From: Theobroma cacao
Taxonomy: Eukaryota; Streptophyta; Magnoliopsida; Malvales; Malvaceae
Direction: 5' to 3'
NCBI RefSeq assembly: GCF_000208745.1
Contig: NC_030857.1
Span: 16,510,950 to 16,574,949 of the forward strand
DNA length: 64,000 bases
In this document: positions 24,385 to 38,479 of the stretch, piece after piece
How the letters are laid out: the number at the start of each line of letters is the position of its first letter
How positions within the stretch are numbered: the stretch's first letter is position 1
Made by a program: the position numbers and the translations under genes
The notes under the pieces: generated by a model
The model's database searches: none
What the model saw: only the letters and a program-made list of their open reading frames with translations
What the model was told of the DNA's origin: nothing

Positions 24385-26947
24385 ATGGCTCCAGCTAGTA
24401 AGGCTGATAGAAAGGCAGTTGTAGATGCAGCTGCTTGGATGTTCAATGTTGTCACTTCTGTTGGAATTATTATTGTCAATAAAGCCTTAATGGCTACCTA
24501 TGGTTTCAGTTTTGGTAAGTTTCTTTGAAACACCTTTTATTTGTTTTTCCCCTCTCATTTGCCGCTAATAGTTAAATGATGTTGTGGCCAGTTAGAGTTC
24601 AATTGAATTTGGAATTTTTACAGTCAAATTCTTCTTTATCTTAAAGACAATTATTTAGGATCAAAGTGGTAAGGTGCCATGAACTCAACACTTAAAATGC
24701 AAATAGATGAGAAGTTTGTTGAACAAGATGATTTTTTAACAGTTGTGAGCGTTATCTTGGAAAATGAAATCATTGGGCAGAATGGTTCTATAGTTTTGAA
24801 AATTTAGATTGTGGAGTGGTAAGGCTGGAAAATTATATGAGCAATCATGTAAATAAAGCTGTAGAATTGGCCTTATCATATGCAGAATTGAGCATGATGT
24901 TCAAACCTAGGATAAGTTTAGTGTAGGATTGTGGGGGCTGTAAATGGTGGAGAATGTGAATGGCATGGGCTATGATTCCTTTTCCTACCGACCCCACTCC
25001 AGTTTAATTGTTGAAGGAGAGTAAATGGGTCGAATTTGTGGAAAGCAATTTAAAATAGAAAAAACATGTCTTGATGTAAGCCAGAGACTAACAGGAAGCG
25101 TTTGACTTGGAAGTTGGAAGTAGCTGGGATTAAGTATAGGATGAAGGTGATGCTGGAAAATAATGATCGTACATAAGCTAAAGATTTGTCCTTTTTTTTT
25201 TTAAACTTTCTGAATTTTCCGAATATCCTTGATGCAATAAGGATGTAAATATACTGTCACTGATGCCTTTGTATTTGACTGCAAATGATTGCAGCTACAA
25301 CATTAACTGGTTTGCATTTTGCTACCACAACCTTGATGACGGCTGTTCTAAGATGGTTAGGATACATTCAATCTTCTCATCTACCCTTGCCTGAGCTTTT
25401 GAAATTTGTTCTCTTTGCCAACTTCTCTATTGTTGGAATGAATGTTAGTCTAATGTGGAACTCTGTGGGATTTTATCAGGTATAGTATAATATTTGCTGG
25501 ATTTTGCCAGTTGTATTGTTTAGATAATTTGGAAATCACAAACTTTCTAATTCAATGACAGATTGCAAAGCTTAGTATGATTCCTGTATCCTGCTTTTTG
25601 GAAGTTGTGATGGACAAAATTCGGTACTCCAGAGACACAAAGCTGAGCATAACTGTTGTTCTTCTGGGTGTTGGTGTTTGTACTGTTACTGATGTGAGTG
25701 TTAATACCAAAGGTTTTGTAGCTGCCTTTATTGCTGTTTGGAGTACTTCTCTGCAACAGTATGTAAGTTGTTTATTCCTGTTCATATAAATTCAATTTCA
25801 ATGTTCTAAATTGCTGTATTTTTTTTATTTGTATTTTTAAGAACTTACAATGCAGTCATTAACTTTTTTTTGTTTATTGCTGTGCATATCAATTTAATCT
25901 CAATGTTCTATTACTGTATTTTTTTTTTGTCTGTTTTAAAACTTACAATGTAGTCATTTATTTTTTTGTGTGTCTATTTGTGCAGTATGTGCATCACCTT
26001 CAACGAAGGTATAATCTTAGTTCTTTCAACCTACTGGGACACACTGCTCCTGCCCAGGCTGGAACACTGCTGTTAGTAGGTCCATTTCTGGATTATTGGT
26101 TGACAAACAAGAGAGTTGATGCCTATAGTTATAACCTAGCTTCTGTGGTAAGTATTCTATCGATTTGTGTTTTTTGCTTTATGATTTTTGTGAATCTTGG
26201 TTGTTGTTGCCTTAATTGTAGAACAATGTTAGCCTTTCCGAGAGTTGCTGTCAAAATCATGTTTGTCAATAAAATCGTTTTTGTTCATGAATGTGCAGAC
26301 TATGTGCAGTTACTTGTCTTTCTTGTAACCCACAATTATATTTAATTTGCATTGCATGTGATGTTGTTGCTTGCTTATCTGCATGCATTGCCTAATACCT
26401 CTTAGATGCCCTATGGTGCCTAACATCTCTTGTACTTAATAGCCGCTACATTAAGTTTAGGGAGGATGCCTAGTGGAAATATTTGTGTTGAGTTCTTTTG
26501 ATTGCAGAAAATCATTTAATTGTTAGTGTGATGTGTAACTTCACCTATAGCTTGTGCCTCTGATTTTTGGTTTTACCAGAAAATTCGCTCACAGCTGTTG
26601 GTTCTTGGTCCTTGCAGACGTTTTTAGTTCTGTCATGTACTATAGCGGTAGGAACCAACCTCAGCCAGTTCATCTGCATCGGCAGATTTACTGCTGTGTC
26701 CTTCCAAGTACTCGGGCATATGAAGACAATCCTTGTGTTGATTATGGGATTCTTTATCTTTGGAAAAGAGGGCCTCAATCTGCATGTGGTTCTGGGCATG
26801 ATCATAGCTGTGGTTGGAATGATATGGTATGGAAATGCTTCATCTAAGCCTGGTGGGAAGGAGCGCCGGAGCCTTTCCCTGCCGACCAGCAGACAACAAA
26901 AGCATGGTAGTTTGTCAGATTCTAATGAACACGATGGGAAAGTCTAA
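24385..26947 (+). CDS. URGT: UDP-rhamnose/UDP-galactose transporter, URGT5/6-like (335 aa)
   Basis: Golgi antiporter of the plant nucleotide-sugar/triose-phosphate translocator family (TPT/DMT fold), expected to import UDP-rhamnose and UDP-galactose for pectin and hemicellulose synthesis. Coding exons: 24385-24514, 25295-25479, 25562-25762, 25986-26147 and 26618-26947, all GT-AG, 335 residues in total, the size I expect for Arabidopsis URGT5 and URGT6. Seen in the protein: [18 protein letters not shown] at the N-terminus, then about ten hydrophobic helices; [12 protein letters not shown] in helix 1; [17 protein letters not shown] in helix 2; [40 protein letters not shown]; and [15 protein letters not shown] near the end, a conserved Lys-containing family motif. 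The hydrophilic tail [14 protein letters not shown] faces the cytosol in family models. Substrate choice is inferred from subfamily resemblance, not from a diagnostic residue. The start is fixed by family agreement and an in-frame stop at 24340. Confidence 0.92.
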
Positions 26948-29390
26948 TTCTGCATGTAGGGTAAGTTAAGCATACAATGGTATAGCTGATTTCAGAAAGT
27001 TATTGGCTGTCATGATTAGAAAAACCAACCAACCATAATTTTAATTATTTTTATCCTGATTTTTGTAATTCTTATTCTTTGTATTGGGTTCACTCTGAGG
27101 GAGGGAATGGATCATTTTCGGATAGGATTAGATGCATTTGGAAATTTGCTTTTCTATTTCAGGAATATAATTTATATAAATTTTTTTAATGCCTTTTGTT
27201 CAATGTACTGAGCTATCATTTGAAATGGGTTTCCCATCTTTTTTCTTTTTTTTTTGGTTTTTTCGTGCTTTCTCTTATCTAAGAATGCCTAAAAATTGGT
27301 AACAAATTATAACTTTTTTTGGGGGAAAAGTAGTAAATTTAGGAAATTATTATATTAATATATCAATGCCATGAAAAAACAAAAAAAAACATAGAAAGGA
27401 AAAACTGCAATTAGAAGGTAAGAAGCAGCACATTGTATTGCAAGAACCATCTGTTAAACAGACAAGCCTGAGTCATATCAACCCAGGTTACTCAGTCAAG
27501 TCTAAATACAATATTCCTACAAAATCTGGAACAAAAATGTGAAATCATCTTGCCAGCATTCAATGCTTCTTAGAGAATAACAACCCACGGCCTGCTTGCT
27601 CCACCATCCTCGTCATCCTGCTCTTCTTTCAGCATCTCACTTTGACCCATCAGTATTCAGCAAAACAGAGCCCACAAGAACTTCTCGTATCTGCAAATGG
27701 AATGTATGCATGCACATTACAGACCCAATACCCCCCCACCACGTACAACTCCCAAGATAAATGTTCTAGGTGTGGCAGGTCTATAATGAGTGGCCAAGAC
27801 AGCAACCTGGTTAGCTTCTCTGCAATAAAGAAAATCTGCATGCTGCATGACGAGGTCAACGGAGTACTCAGGATAAAACTGAAGGTCCCAGGTTATAAAT
27901 AACAGGCCCCCATATCACGTCATCATTCGTCCTACCTTCCGGGTGTGGCAGATCCATGTTGAGTGTACTAGCCAGTAACCTAATTACCCTCTCTAGGAAA
28001 AAAGAGATTTGCACTGCGCAACAAGATGTTAGCAAAGCTAAGCTACACAGAAGAAACTTATCTGGTTGAAAATGAAGATACTAGATTCTGTAAAGGCATG
28101 AAAAAAATATCCTCCTCTACTGGTAGAAACAGTTCTGGCCTGAAGAAATCTCATCTTTTAACTTTCGGGATGATAAAATATCCTCCTCTACTGCCATCAG
28201 CTCGGCTGCATATCACAGGAAATACAAAAGTGTATAACAAAAAGGGAGATAAAAAACAGTCCATGTACCTTTGATCACACCTCCACATTCAGCATTGCTA
28301 GGATTTCATAGTGCCAAGCCATCAATGACAAGTTTAAAACAGTGATTTGATGAAAGCTTTGAAGTTTCAAGAAAAAATAGCTCTGATTCTAAATATCATG
28401 CTGTACTGCTACTAGTAGTATAACACCACCATTGCGCCTATTCCATTTGAGAAAATATATGCAATTTATGATTTATGAAGTAAAAGGAAACTTGAGTATA
28501 AGGGGTGAGGGAGATTAAAATTCAAGGATTTCACCTTTCCTACGAAAGTTCAATGCTTGATACATGGCTCCTACATTATCCACCATTAGGTCCAAAGAGA
28601 CTTGAACCAAAGGGATTTAAAGACTCTAAAGCAATTAAAAGTAGTAGAATTATCCTCAAATAGTAGCTAACAAAATGACAATCATTGATGAAAGAAGAAA
28701 CAGACCAAGCTTGAGGCTTATGATCAATGCCAAGAAGCCAGATGAATGCATTATCTTCTTCACTATACGTATCAGTGAGAGCTAGTGAAGATAAAACGAA
28801 ACATGATGAGAAAAATAACCATCAACAAGCACTTTTTGCAGAAAAATTTCCGTTCTTCCTAGGGAAACCCAACAGAAAGTACCATGATACTGATTCTTAA
28901 TTTGTTTAAAAGGGAAATTGAATGACCTCCATTCATGCACGGAATAGTTTCAATATACAATTCTATCAAGCTTGACATTCACATCCAATAGTGTTATAAT
29001 CAAAGATATTATGTCCTGTCAGAAGAAGAAACATGAGGAGGTAGAGCATTGTAGGTTGAAACAGAAAATTTAAACATTCTTATGCTGCAATAATTCCATA
29101 CCTTTAGGTCACTGCTGAAACAAAAACATAACAAGGTAAAATTTTCATTAAAAAATATAAAAAAAATCAAACTAAGCCTACAAAGATAGTGCTTTTGTCA
29201 ACTTACCTTCAGTAATTCCAGAGCAGTAAAATTCCTGATAATGCTACCAAATTCGAAATTGGAAACCCTAATTTTGTTTTTCCTAAAAGAAAATTAACAA
29301 AGCAAAAAATGAAAGAATGATCATGTAAAAGCAAGTAAGAGATTAGAGACGTTATTACTGTAACAAAAAGACCGCAAAACCCGGAACCCA
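26948..29390. other. 3' UTR of the URGT-like gene and intergenic DNA with no clear gene
   Basis: The first 250 bases are the probable 3' UTR of the transporter, ending around 27190 where an ATATAA/TTTTTTT region begins. From 27400 to 29390 base composition is less AT-rich than in the TE deserts, but no conserved frame is visible on either strand. A 26-codon minus-strand frame at 27570-27650 ends ASRPWVVIL and could be a terminal exon, but no partner exon was found. Bases 28500-29390 may partly be 3' UTR of the minus-strand gene at 29391. Confidence 0.4.
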
Positions 29391-29675
29391 TTAGCGCATA
29401 GACATAAGGATCTTGATTTTCCGTCGGCGGGCGGTCTCAGGATCTTCTTCGGGTCGAGACAAGAGTAACGGTTCGAATTTTGCGTTCAGAGCATCTACCA
29501 ACAAACTGTAATACGTGTTCTTGCTGATCGGGATTCTCTTCCCGTAAATGTTGTAGTAATAGACAGGAGACTCGGTCTTCATCGGCGCCACCGGTGGAAG
29601 AGGAGACACGAGCTGCGTCTCCCTTCGACGCGGCGGCGGTGTCAGCTTGATCGGGGACTCCGATTTCTTTCCCAT
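29391..29675 (-). CDS. Unrecognised small basic protein (94 aa)
   Basis: I do not recognise a family with a function. The single-exon frame begins MGKKSESPIKLTPPPRRRE, passes through a Pro-rich basic N-terminus (residues 1-35) and ends with a better ordered part: SPVYYYNIYGKRIPISKNTY, LLVDALNAKFEPLLLSR, PEEDPETARRRKIKIL and a final SMR before TAA. Codon use and GC content are clearly higher than in the flanks, and the frame is free of repeats, which argues for a real gene. Upstream on the minus strand a GC-rich leader reaches about 29770. No membrane segment or signal peptide. The frame that overlaps it in another phase (29437-29757) is a shadow. A downstream intron with an alternative 3' end cannot be excluded. 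Confidence 0.6.
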   Translation of the reverse strand: MGKKSESPIKLTPPPRRRETQLVSPLPPVAPMKTESPVYYYNIYGKRIPISKNTYYSLLVDALNAKFEPLLLSRPEEDPETARRRKIKILMSMR

Positions 29676-29759
29676 TTCTGAACAATCGTCGGATATTAGG
29701 GATTTGAGAGAAGAAGATGAAACAAAGGATGAGATTTAGACCGTTTGGCCGTTGCATAG

Positions 29760-31161
29760 GGTACCAAGAAAAGGCGGTTCCGAAATTTAAATGTGCAGAT
29801 CAACGGAAAGATCTTTACATTTGTAGGCCGAAGCCGCGCGTTGACTCAACATTAAAATTAATTCATTTTTGTTCATTTTTTAAATTATTTAATTAATAAA
29901 AATTCTTTTGAATTTGGCTTTTTTTTAAAAAAAATTAGCATGTACTTTGAAAAATATAATTTAAATAAATTAAGAGCACCTTTGGTTAGCTGATCGAAAG
30001 GGGAATGAAATACTTATTTTGAGAGAGAGAATAAAAGAGGAATATATTAGAATCAATATTTTGTAATTTGATTTATGGAATGAAAATGAAATTATCATTT
30101 TAGTATTATTTTAATGTTTCGTTGAAAAATTAGTTTTGGAATAATAAATCCCAAAATGATAAAATATTTTTTTATAGTTTAATAAAAAAATTTGAGATTT
30201 TTGAAACTTATTATCTTTTGACAAAATATATTATTATCATTAAATTATAAATTTAATAAAAAATGATTATTCCTTAATACGGAAATCAACCAATCAAAGT
30301 AATAAGTTCATTTATCCCCCCACTACGCAAGCCGTGAAAGAATATAAGTAAATAGATGAACAAACAAACAAACAAATAAATAATCCATTTGAAAGTTTGA
30401 TTTTAATTTTCATTAATAGTTAATGAAGTTTAGTACTTTTAAATCTTTGCAGCCACCAAAAGAATTTACAAATCTCTCTTGATAAGAGTGCTGTCAATGA
30501 CCTTACTTGTGAGAACCATGCATAGCTTATGAAATAATCCAGTTTTATTGTCTAACATTCGGAAGTTAATTAACTATAAAATTACACAAAATTTAAGAAA
30601 AACACTACAATAAACAAATCCAATACAATTATTAGTTAAAAAAAACACTAACCACTTAAATTAAATCCAGTAGCTTAGGATTAATTACTGATTGCTAGGA
30701 GATTGATTTTTAAAGAACAAGAGATAAACTAGTCTGCTTGACAAGAAAGAAAATCCCATCAAATAATAATAATTATTTCCCCTTTCTAGAAGAAAATAAT
30801 AATTCACTTTGCAAAGAAGCTGTGGCTCCAAATCCACAAGTAATTGCAAAGAGGCCTGGAGCAAATTTTTTGAGCAGGACACTTGGTCATGAATCCTTAA
30901 GCCGACAAAGGTGCACACCTACAAGTAATTGCAAAGAGTCCTGGAGCAAATATTTGAGCATAAAAGGAATCCACACAAGTGCCTAAGCAATTGACCATTC
31001 AAGGAAACAACATTTAATCTAAACATCTATAATCCACACTTGTCTTCAAGGGTTTAAAAACATCTCAAAATCAAGAAAATCACATTCAAAATTTGTGCTT
31101 AACAGCAAGGAAATAAATTCTCTGCCTGAATATATATTTCTTCAAAATATATACGAAGCAC
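29760..31161. repeat. Left arm of the tandem duplication: AT-rich DNA and 3' flank of RPS18 copy 1
   Basis: From about 29960 this sequence aligns, with gaps, to 40773-43186 beyond the copia element. Shared landmarks are ATTATAAATTTAATAA, the AACAAACAAATAAATAA run before GAAAGTTTGATTTTAATTTT, and the block TGCAAAGAGTCCTGGAGCAAATATTTGAGCATAA. At 30835-30960 the CAAGTAATTGCAAAGAG(G/T)CCTGGAGCAAAT unit occurs twice in this copy but only once in the other. No gene apart from the 3' UTR of RPS18 (ending around 31020) is supported. Confidence 0.6.
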
Positions 31162-33067
<1,906 letters not shown>

Positions 33068-33135
33068 TTTTGCGAGAGGACGGAAGAGGCTCTGGGGTAC
33101 TGGCGAGAAGAAGCGAATAACTAACGCAGGCCAAG

Positions 33136-33146
33136 CTAGGGTTTTT
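33136..33146 (-). promoter_or_regulatory. Telo-box of RPS18 copy 1
   Basis: Minus strand AAAAACCCTAG, the telo-box class of element common just upstream of or in the leader of plant ribosomal-protein genes. It lies 69 bases 5' of the ATG. Upstream of it the sequence no longer resembles copy 2. Confidence 0.6.
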
Positions 33147-33239
33147 GTAAGGAAAGGTCAATTAATATATTTTTTAAAAATAATAAAATTCTGAGATAAA
33201 ATATAAGGGTGTTATATGTACCTAGAAAAAATATAGGGG

Positions 33240-33541
33240 AGTTATGAATATATATGAATAATTTTTATATTTTATAATATTTAATGTATTTTTTAATATT
33301 CAATATTCATATTTATATTGTTATATTTTTATCTTTTGCTTTTATTTAGTGTACGTCATTTTTATATATTAAGTTCATCCCTTCTATTTATATAAATTCA
33401 TTTTCGATCCATCTACGTGTGTCTATAAATAAAGACATTATAGTTGATGGTAGATATAAGAACAAAAAATGAAATAAAAGATCTTCTTACATTCCTACTA
33501 CTTTTTTCTAATATTCACTTTCAAAGTTATATTTTATAACA
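33240..33541 (+). repeat. 5' LTR of copia A
   Basis: 302 bp, ending TATTTTATAACA. The first base has decayed from T to A. Compared with the 3' LTR its first half is strongly enriched in C-to-T changes. It contains TCTATAAATAAAG (near 33420), a TATA-like promoter motif shared with the 3' LTR. Its left edge is 173 bases from the RPS18 copy 1 start codon, pointing away from that gene. Confidence 0.8.
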
Positions 33542-34755
33542 CGTTAACAGCACGAGGTTGTAACCAACTGAAAAGGTAATTTTTTTTAATTCTTCAACCA
33601 ATTATATTTTAGATTTGTGTACTGTCCAATCGGCCTAAAGTCGACAATGGACCTTGAGCCTCTTTCCGTCTCTTGAAGCAATGGTGGGTCTCAAAAAATC
33701 CCTTAAGTTGTCAAAATTAATTTATGGGTCTAATTTCCATACGCAAAATTATGACAAATATTGAAATGCCCAAGTTTCATGTCCTAGAAGTGAGTGGAAG
33801 CAATTATCTGTCCCGATACCTTGATGTGGAGATACATCTTCAAGGGTAAGGTCTTGTAAATGCAATTATTAAAGACAAGAACGCATAGAACAAAGATAAG
33901 GCAAATGCACTAATTTTCCTTTTGTCAGCATTTGCATGAGAACTTGAAGACTCAATATTTATCCGTTCAAGACCTTAAGATCCTGTGGACAAGGTTAAAA
34001 GTGAGGTATGATCATACCAAGACTATTATCCTCCCTCAAGCATAGTATGACTGGTAGCATCTCAGGATGCAAGATTTCAAATTAGTGTCCGACTATAACT
34101 CATCCTTATTTGATATTGTATATCTGCTAGAGTTATACTATATTAAGCTCACTGAATCAGAGTTATTAGAGAAAACTTTCTCCACCTTCCATACTTCAAA
34201 CTTCAAATATTGTATTGCAATAGCAATACTAGCAACGTCAATTTAAGGCATACTCGGAGTTGATTTTTGTCCTCCTAACTGCCAAGTAGACTAATGAACT
34301 GCTGCTCAAGAACTATGATCTTAGACTTGTTGGCTTGAAAGCATTGCTTGAAGCAAATGCTAGCTCTAGTAAAAATATAGGTTGATTTAATGGCCATAAG
34401 TGTAGGCAAAGGCATAACCCACGTTGGGGTGATGGGAGGCTGCCCTAGGTAATCCAATCTTGGCTCGAATCATGGCAACGACAAGAAACCCAAGAAAAAG
34501 CATGATGAAAATATCTACCATTGGTATGGCATGGCTGGACACTGGTCGTATACTTGTCGTATGTCAAAGCATTTTGCTGATCTGTACCAAGCATCTCCAA
34601 AAGATAAGAGCAAGTGTGTTGAAACTCATGCTAGTGAAAATCCTACTGCTATTTAATGACTCCTCCTACTCTTGTATAAGCAAAAACATCTTTGGAAGTC
34701 TCTGATTTCTTAGAGGACCTTGATTACCAAGATAAGGCATCAAATTAGTGAAAGA

Positions 34756-35022
34756 TGTTGATTTCTCACGTAAGTGCATGTATCGTTAACAAGTACTATA
34801 ATAATAAGTAGAATTCGTTCCCACAGAGAATTGAAGTAATTTCTAATTGCTAACTACTAAAATTTAAACATGTTAATCTTATCCAAACAACTTAATTATT
34901 AAAAAGAAAAATTGAAACTAATAACTAAAACTAATCTAAAATCTATCAACACAATTATTTTGTTAAATTTGAGTGAGTACCAAATTTAAGATTATGATAT
35001 CTTTCAATACTTTATTTGGATA

Positions 35023-35059
<37 letters not shown>

Positions 35060-36510
35060 AACTCAATTTAATAGATTAAGTTATTAACCTAGAGCCCTAA
35101 ATTTTTTACAAGTCTTTGTCGAGTTTCTTATACAAATATCTCTCTTAATTAATTTACTGTTTGTCTATGCAAATTAAATTGAAAAAAGATTCATAAAGTT
35201 CGTGCTTTAATTTTGGCTACGTATGACTTATAGGTGTATGTCTACCCTATATGCAAATCAAACCACCTAATCAACTAAGTGTATTCGATCATACGTTATT
35301 TTATTCAAAATCTACTTAAACCTCTTTCATTAAGGTTTAACCTAGGTTTTCAATTCAATCTAATTGATGATAAGACAATTAGAAGCATTAATAACAGAAT
35401 AAAATAAACAACTTAAATCCATCAAATATAAGTAAAAGAGAGATAAATAAATCAGACTACATATTGAGTTCAATCATAATCTTAGATAAATGACTTAGTT
35501 CCTCATTAAGTCATACATCATCATCAAATAAAATTTAAATATTAAAAACAAAAACAAGGAAAAAAAAGAAAAAAAAAGATAGGAAAACTCAAGAATTGTA
35601 ATTTTGATCTCCAAGTCTCCTTGCATCCTTCAAATTCTTCTCAGTTTCGATAACTTTGTGGGTTGATTCTTAGCTTTCAATCCGGTGTTTATTTTTTTTT
35701 AAAGTCCTCCAAAAGTTGTTTTTATAGGGCTTTGAAGTTAGGCCAAGTTGGGTGAAGAAAGAAGTTAATTCCAAATAAGATTTTCTCATCAGACTACATG
35801 GGTCGCGACCTACCTCCTCCAAGGCTATGGCCTTGACCATTTAAATAGTAGCAATCATAATTGTTCTAGCACTACTGCAGTGCTTCAACTTCGACAAGAT
35901 TTTTCATTATCTTTTAGGTCGAACTAGGCAAAGTGGTAAACATAAAAGCTGTATCTTTTTCTTTCCAATGGTTCAAGAATCACTTCATTTTGAGCTCCGT
36001 AGAGAGAGTTATAGATGAAATACTGAAATATGTGCAGTTGAGGTATACACTTTAAAATTACTCTTCTTCTTTCATTAAAATTCTTCTTTCATCAAATACC
36101 TATAAAAGCACAAATAAATCAATAACAACCTATCTTAATCACATTAACACCAAATTAAACATAAAATTAACTAAAATTAGATTAACTCACCTAAATTACT
36201 AATTTAAAATATTTTAAATAAAACTTACTAATTTCCATGCATTATTACAAAAACTAAGTCAAATTACTATCAAAATTAAACCCAAATAACTTTATATCAG
36301 AGAGTTATTAGAGGACATCCCAGACTTAAGGTTTGAGGATTTTACTCTTTTTCTCATTCTTTTCTCTTCGAATGTATTATCCTCGATTGATTATTCTCAA
36401 GAAAAAACAATATGGTCATTTATAAAAAAATTATTATGAAATTGATTCCATATTTGTTATTTAAAATTTTTCAATCCCATGGCTAATTTGTAAATTTTCA
36501 TAATACTTAA
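34756..36510. mobile_element. Gypsy LTR-like insertion inside copia A
   Basis: It begins TGTTGATTTCTCACGTAAGT, then GCATGTATCGT and a CACAGAGAATTGAAG motif, and is collinear with the gypsy 5' LTR at 15083-16180 (shared TTATTAACCTAGAGCCC-like block, CCTATATGCAAATCAAA, and TCCCAGACTTAAGGTTTGAG against TCCAAACTTAAGATTTTGC). It is a different subfamily of that LTR. It carries a (CT)n tract at 35020-35058. It separates copia gag from protease. The right edge is uncertain and I found no clean duplication, so a solo LTR is likely but not shown. Confidence 0.6.
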
Positions 36511-36533
36511 CACTTGAAGTTGTCAATACAAGT

Positions 36534-37130
36534 GCAAATGGGAATCACCGAGAAAAGGGAAGATGTTTGTTTGCTTAATAGTGCAATGACACATACCAGA
36601 CTTTGTGGCAATAACTTTTTCTCAAGTGTGACATTATGCAAGACAAATGTCCATACAGTAGTAGGTTCGTTGGGATTATTGATGGCTCCAAAAATGCCAC
36701 AATTGTTCTACCAAATGGAACACCTTGCATATTGAGGATGCATTGCTAAGTAGTAGATTAAAGAGGAATCTACTTAGCTTCAAAGATGTTTGCCATAATG
36801 GGTACCATCGTGAGACAATTTATGAGCAAAATAAGGAATGTCTCTGCATCACTTCTTATAAGATAGGCCAGAAAACCATCCATGAGAAGTTGGAAGCTTC
36901 CACTATAGGATTGTATTGTGTCACTATTAAAGCTATTGAATCTTACGCTAACCATGTTCTGGAAACTAGTAAATCTCAATGAGTTTGGAATTTGGCATGA
37001 TCGTTTAGGTCACTTGGGAGCTACGATGATGCGTATTATAATCCAAAATACTAGAAAACACCCTTTAAAGGATAAAAAGGCTTTGTTGTCTAAAGATTAT
37101 ACCTACAAAAGTTGTTCATAAAGAGAGCTC
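36534..37130 (+). pseudogene. Copia A protease and gag-pre-integrase remnant
   Basis: GITEKREDVCLLNSAMTHTR corresponds to the copia protease active-site region, where the usual DSGATHT has become NSAMTHT, so the catalytic Asp is lost. Next come ALLSSRLKRNLLSFKDVCHN and then WHDRLGHLGATMMRIII, the gag-pre-integrase histidine motif (WHxRLGH). Frames shift several times between these blocks. Confidence 0.7.
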
Positions 37131-37234
37131 ATTACTAAACCTTCTATGACAAAGGTGAATAATGAATCTACTTTTTTCTTGCAAAGAATCAAGGGTATTA
37201 TTTGTGGATCAATACAACCAAGTAGGCCGTTCTA

Positions 37235-38270
37235 ATATTTCATGGTATTAATAGACGCGTCCTATAAATGGTCCCATATTTGCTTGTTATCTAAACGCAA
37301 TGTCGCCTTTGCACGTTTTCTTGTGCAAATTATAAAACTCCGAGTACATTTCCCTAATTATCCAATCAAGAGCATAAGATGGATAATGCTGGTGAATTTA
37401 CATCAAAAAGCTTTGATGCTTATTGTGCTTCACTAGGAATGAAGGTTAAGCACTCAGTTCCATATGTTTCATACTTAAAATGGATTGGCAGAATCCCTCA
37501 TTAAATGCATCCAAATTATATCTCATACTCTATTATTGAGGACAAAGCTCAACTATTCAACATGGGGTCATGTTGTTTTGCATGCAATGACATTAATAGG
37601 ATTGCACCTTACTATTAGTCTCTCACAGTCTCTCGTACAGTTGGTTCTAGGTTATGAACTAGACATTTCACATTTCACATTTACGCACCTTTGGTTGGGC
37701 TGTGCACGTGTTTGTAACACCATCAAAAAAGACAAAAATGGGTCCTCAATGTCATTTAGCATTTACGTTAAGTTTGATTCACCATCCATTATTAGGTTCT
37801 TGGAACTAACGACGAGTGATTTTTTTACCACCAAATTCACATATTATTATTTCAATGAAACAATGTTTTCACCAATTGGGATACCTAAAGCATCCATGGC
37901 TAAGAAGCAAAAACCAATTGAGATTCCTTGGAATGAGAAAAATCTATCCCATTTAGATCCAACTCCTAAATGTGAAAATAAGGAACAACGTATAATCTAT
38001 TTACCAGCTATTGTCAATAAACTTCCTGACCAATTTAATGATGCTACCAAGGTTACAAAGTCTTATATTCCAACTATGAATATTCCAACTAAGATTGTTA
38101 TTCTTGAAGAACAGGTTGAAATGGATCAAAATGGCTCACGCTTGAAGTGTGAAAGATCAATAGGACCAAAAAACACTATCTCTCGAAAACGAAGGGGGAG
38201 AAATCAAGAATCCACTCTAAAAGAGCCTAGTGTTGAGCTTGCTTTGGAAGAGCCTATTGCCCCTGAATAG
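37235..38270 (+). pseudogene. Copia A integrase remnant
   Basis: FMVLIDASYKWSHICLLSKR at about 37240 and FPNYPIKSIR are the integrase core, but the expected RxDNAGEF has become RWIMLVNL after a frameshift. The long frame 37485-38270 carries MAESLIKCIQIISHTLLLRT, LGYELDISHF and PIGIPKASMAKKQKPIEIPW, the integrase C-terminal part and the linker to RT. It is the longest intact piece (261 codons), free of stops by chance or recent decay only. Confidence 0.7.
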
Positions 38271-38479
38271 GCATGAACCCATGAAAGGACAATTGACTTC
38301 AGGAATATTGAGATTTTCATTACAAATTTTAATGTGATTTGGGATCAAAATGAGATAATCCTCGATGATGCTTTTGCATTCTCAGTTGCTCATGAGATTA
38401 TAAATGATGATTATGGACCACGATTTATTATTGAATGTCATCAAAGGCAGGATTAAACCAAGTGGGAGGAAACAATTTA

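Noticed and set aside
24385..26947. Calling the transporter a UDP-xylose transporter (UXT)
   Set aside because: It shares the fold, but the helix text (for example [20 protein letters not shown]) fits the URGT group rather than the UXT group.
28026..28274. 82-codon plus-strand frame downstream of the transporter
   Set aside because: Composition and lack of any motif suggest a chance frame in intergenic DNA.
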